Shown here: piece after piece, positions 63,172-64,000 of the stretch | Layout: each line of letters begins with the position of its first letter | Position numbering within the stretch: the stretch's first letter is position 1 | Assembly: GCA_949987705.1 (NCBI GenBank) | Contig: OX465281.1 | Location: forward strand, 179,814,516-179,878,515 | Reading direction: 5' to 3' | Source: Thereva unica | Taxonomy: Eukaryota > Arthropoda > Insecta > Diptera > Therevidae | Length of the DNA: 64,000 nucleotides | The notes under the pieces: model-generated | The model's database searches: none | Seen by the model: only the letters and a program-made list of their open reading frames with translations | Told to the model about the DNA's origin: nothing | Program-made: the position numbers and the translations under genes

Positions 63172-64000
63172 ACCAGTTCTCTATCCATAAATCGTTGGAA
63201 AGTTTGAGCAGCATTTCTAAGTCCAAAGGGCATTCGAGTAAATTGGAATAAACCGAAAGATGTAGTTATCGCTGTCTTATAGATATCTTCCTCTGCCATA
63301 AGTATGTGATGGTAAGCTCTCACTAAATCAATCTTCGAAAATATGGTACAACCATTCAAATTTAACGTAAAATTTTGAATGTGAGGAATCGGGTATCTGT
63401 CTGGAATTGTTATTGAGTTTAGTCTCCGGTAATCTCCGCATGGTCGCCAATCAGTGGAATCTTTCTTTGGAACCATGTGTAGTGCTGATGAGACTGATGA
63501 TGAAGATGTTCTGCATAAGCCTAATTTTACCATGTGCTCGAATTCTAATTTAGCGATTTTAAATTTATTAGTGTCGAGTCTTCTAGGTCTTGAAAATGGT
63601 AGTTGACCTTTAGTGGTAATAGTATGCACTATATTATGTCGTACAGGTAAATCATAGCGTGGAGGTTGAGTTAGAGAGGGAAATCTAGCTAAAACATTAC
63701 CATATTCACTATCAAAGGTACAATGCCTGGGTGAAGGAGAATCTGTTTTAATCATGATTCCATTAACTGTTAACTCGGTGTTACCATCTATTATTCTCTT
63801 ATTTTTCAGATCAACCAGCAAATTGAATTCAGAAAGAAAATCTGCGCCAATAATGGGTTTGTCGACGCTTGCTATAATGAACGGAAAAGTTAAATCTCGT
63901 CTTAATCCAAAGTCTATCTTAAGAAGTTTTTCTCCGTAAGTATGGATAATTGATCCGTTAGCTGCTGTAAGAATTAAATTTGGATTTCTCTTACATTTGC
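63096..64000 (-). pseudogene. Protease-RT fingers of element B
   Basis: From the right edge: [37 protein letters not shown] (protease C-terminal half), [46 protein letters not shown] and [20 protein letters not shown]. The protease active site lies beyond 64000. A frameshift near 63165 separates it from the palm. Confidence 0.88.

Larger units (their letters stand above)
60520..64000 (-). mobile_element. CsRn1-clade Ty3/gypsy element B (partial, runs off window)
   Basis: The minus strand shows, from right to left, protease, RT, RNase H, integrase, a purine tract (GAAGGGGGAGTTA) and the 3' LTR. The 5' LTR, PBS and gag lie beyond 64000. Pol is split into four frames (three frameshifts), but the catalytic motifs are better kept than in element A. 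Confidence 0.9.

Noticed and set aside
1..64000. CRISPR array, bacterial operon or phage system
   Set aside because: Introns, LTR retrotransposons, LINEs, piggyBac and Harbinger elements identify eukaryotic DNA; the tandem repeats lack spacers and cas genes.

Overview
This is eukaryotic DNA made almost entirely of transposable elements. No intact host gene, rRNA gene, complete tRNA gene or CRISPR array could be seen. An insect genome fits best. The window holds copia with a PBS matching the internal initiator tRNA-Met, CsRn1-clade Ty3/gypsy elements with a tRNA-Trp PBS, a BEL/Pao element whose PBS matches an insect-type tRNA-Tyr 3' end, a mag-like gypsy, piggyBac, two PIF/Harbinger lineages with a MADF/SANT partner gene, a MULE, Helitron traces and several non-LTR elements. 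I cannot name the species; the LINE C-termini look dipteran-like, which is a weak inference.

Layout. 1-6589: a young coding-empty LTR element (LARD-like) inserted in a MULE transposase remnant (6590-7485). 7.6-8.4 kb: a dispersed repeat copy and a foldback element. 8.87-10.31 kb: a gag-only CsRn1-clade fragment with its 5' LTR (minus strand). 10.34-11.60 kb: one LINE inserted in another. 12.47-17.28 kb: a 350-bp TIR element (MITE) carrying a nearly intact copia. 17.76-23.36 kb: a Harbinger transposon with a TAA target duplication, a split truncated transposase, a MADF gene, Helitron-like inserts and a large inverted repeat. 23.45-28.09 kb: a tandem-repeat-bearing dispersed element interrupted by a piggyBac. 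28.2-28.5 kb: a cryptic ubiquitin-specific-protease fragment.

28.5-36.7 kb is one array of about 120-bp satellite monomers, split by a 5'-truncated LINE and by a 5.3-kb CsRn1 element that itself carries a third LINE fragment. 36.9-40.3 kb is a longer LINE of the same family as the first. 41.3-49.0 kb is a complete, apparently intact BEL/Pao element. 49.1-52.6 kb holds a MITE, a Harbinger fragment, a second uninterrupted copy of the 23.45-kb repeat, a hidden Helitron helicase pseudogene and more satellite monomers. 53.2-54.9 kb has an isolated BEL-like LTR plus PBS and dispersed repeats. 55.6-59.95 kb is a mag-like gypsy with short LTRs. 60.1-64.0 kb is a LINE 3' fragment followed by a CsRn1 element running off the right edge.

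The insertions can be ordered because several target duplications are readable and two insertions have an empty site elsewhere in the window. The least expected items are the USP-like peptidase fragment (28227-28545), the Helitron helicase pseudogene (51157-51640), the 356-bp higher-order satellite, the CCAGTGC motif clusters at both Harbinger ends, and the young 6.6-kb LTR element with no coding capacity. All boundaries and family calls come from reading the sequence by eye.
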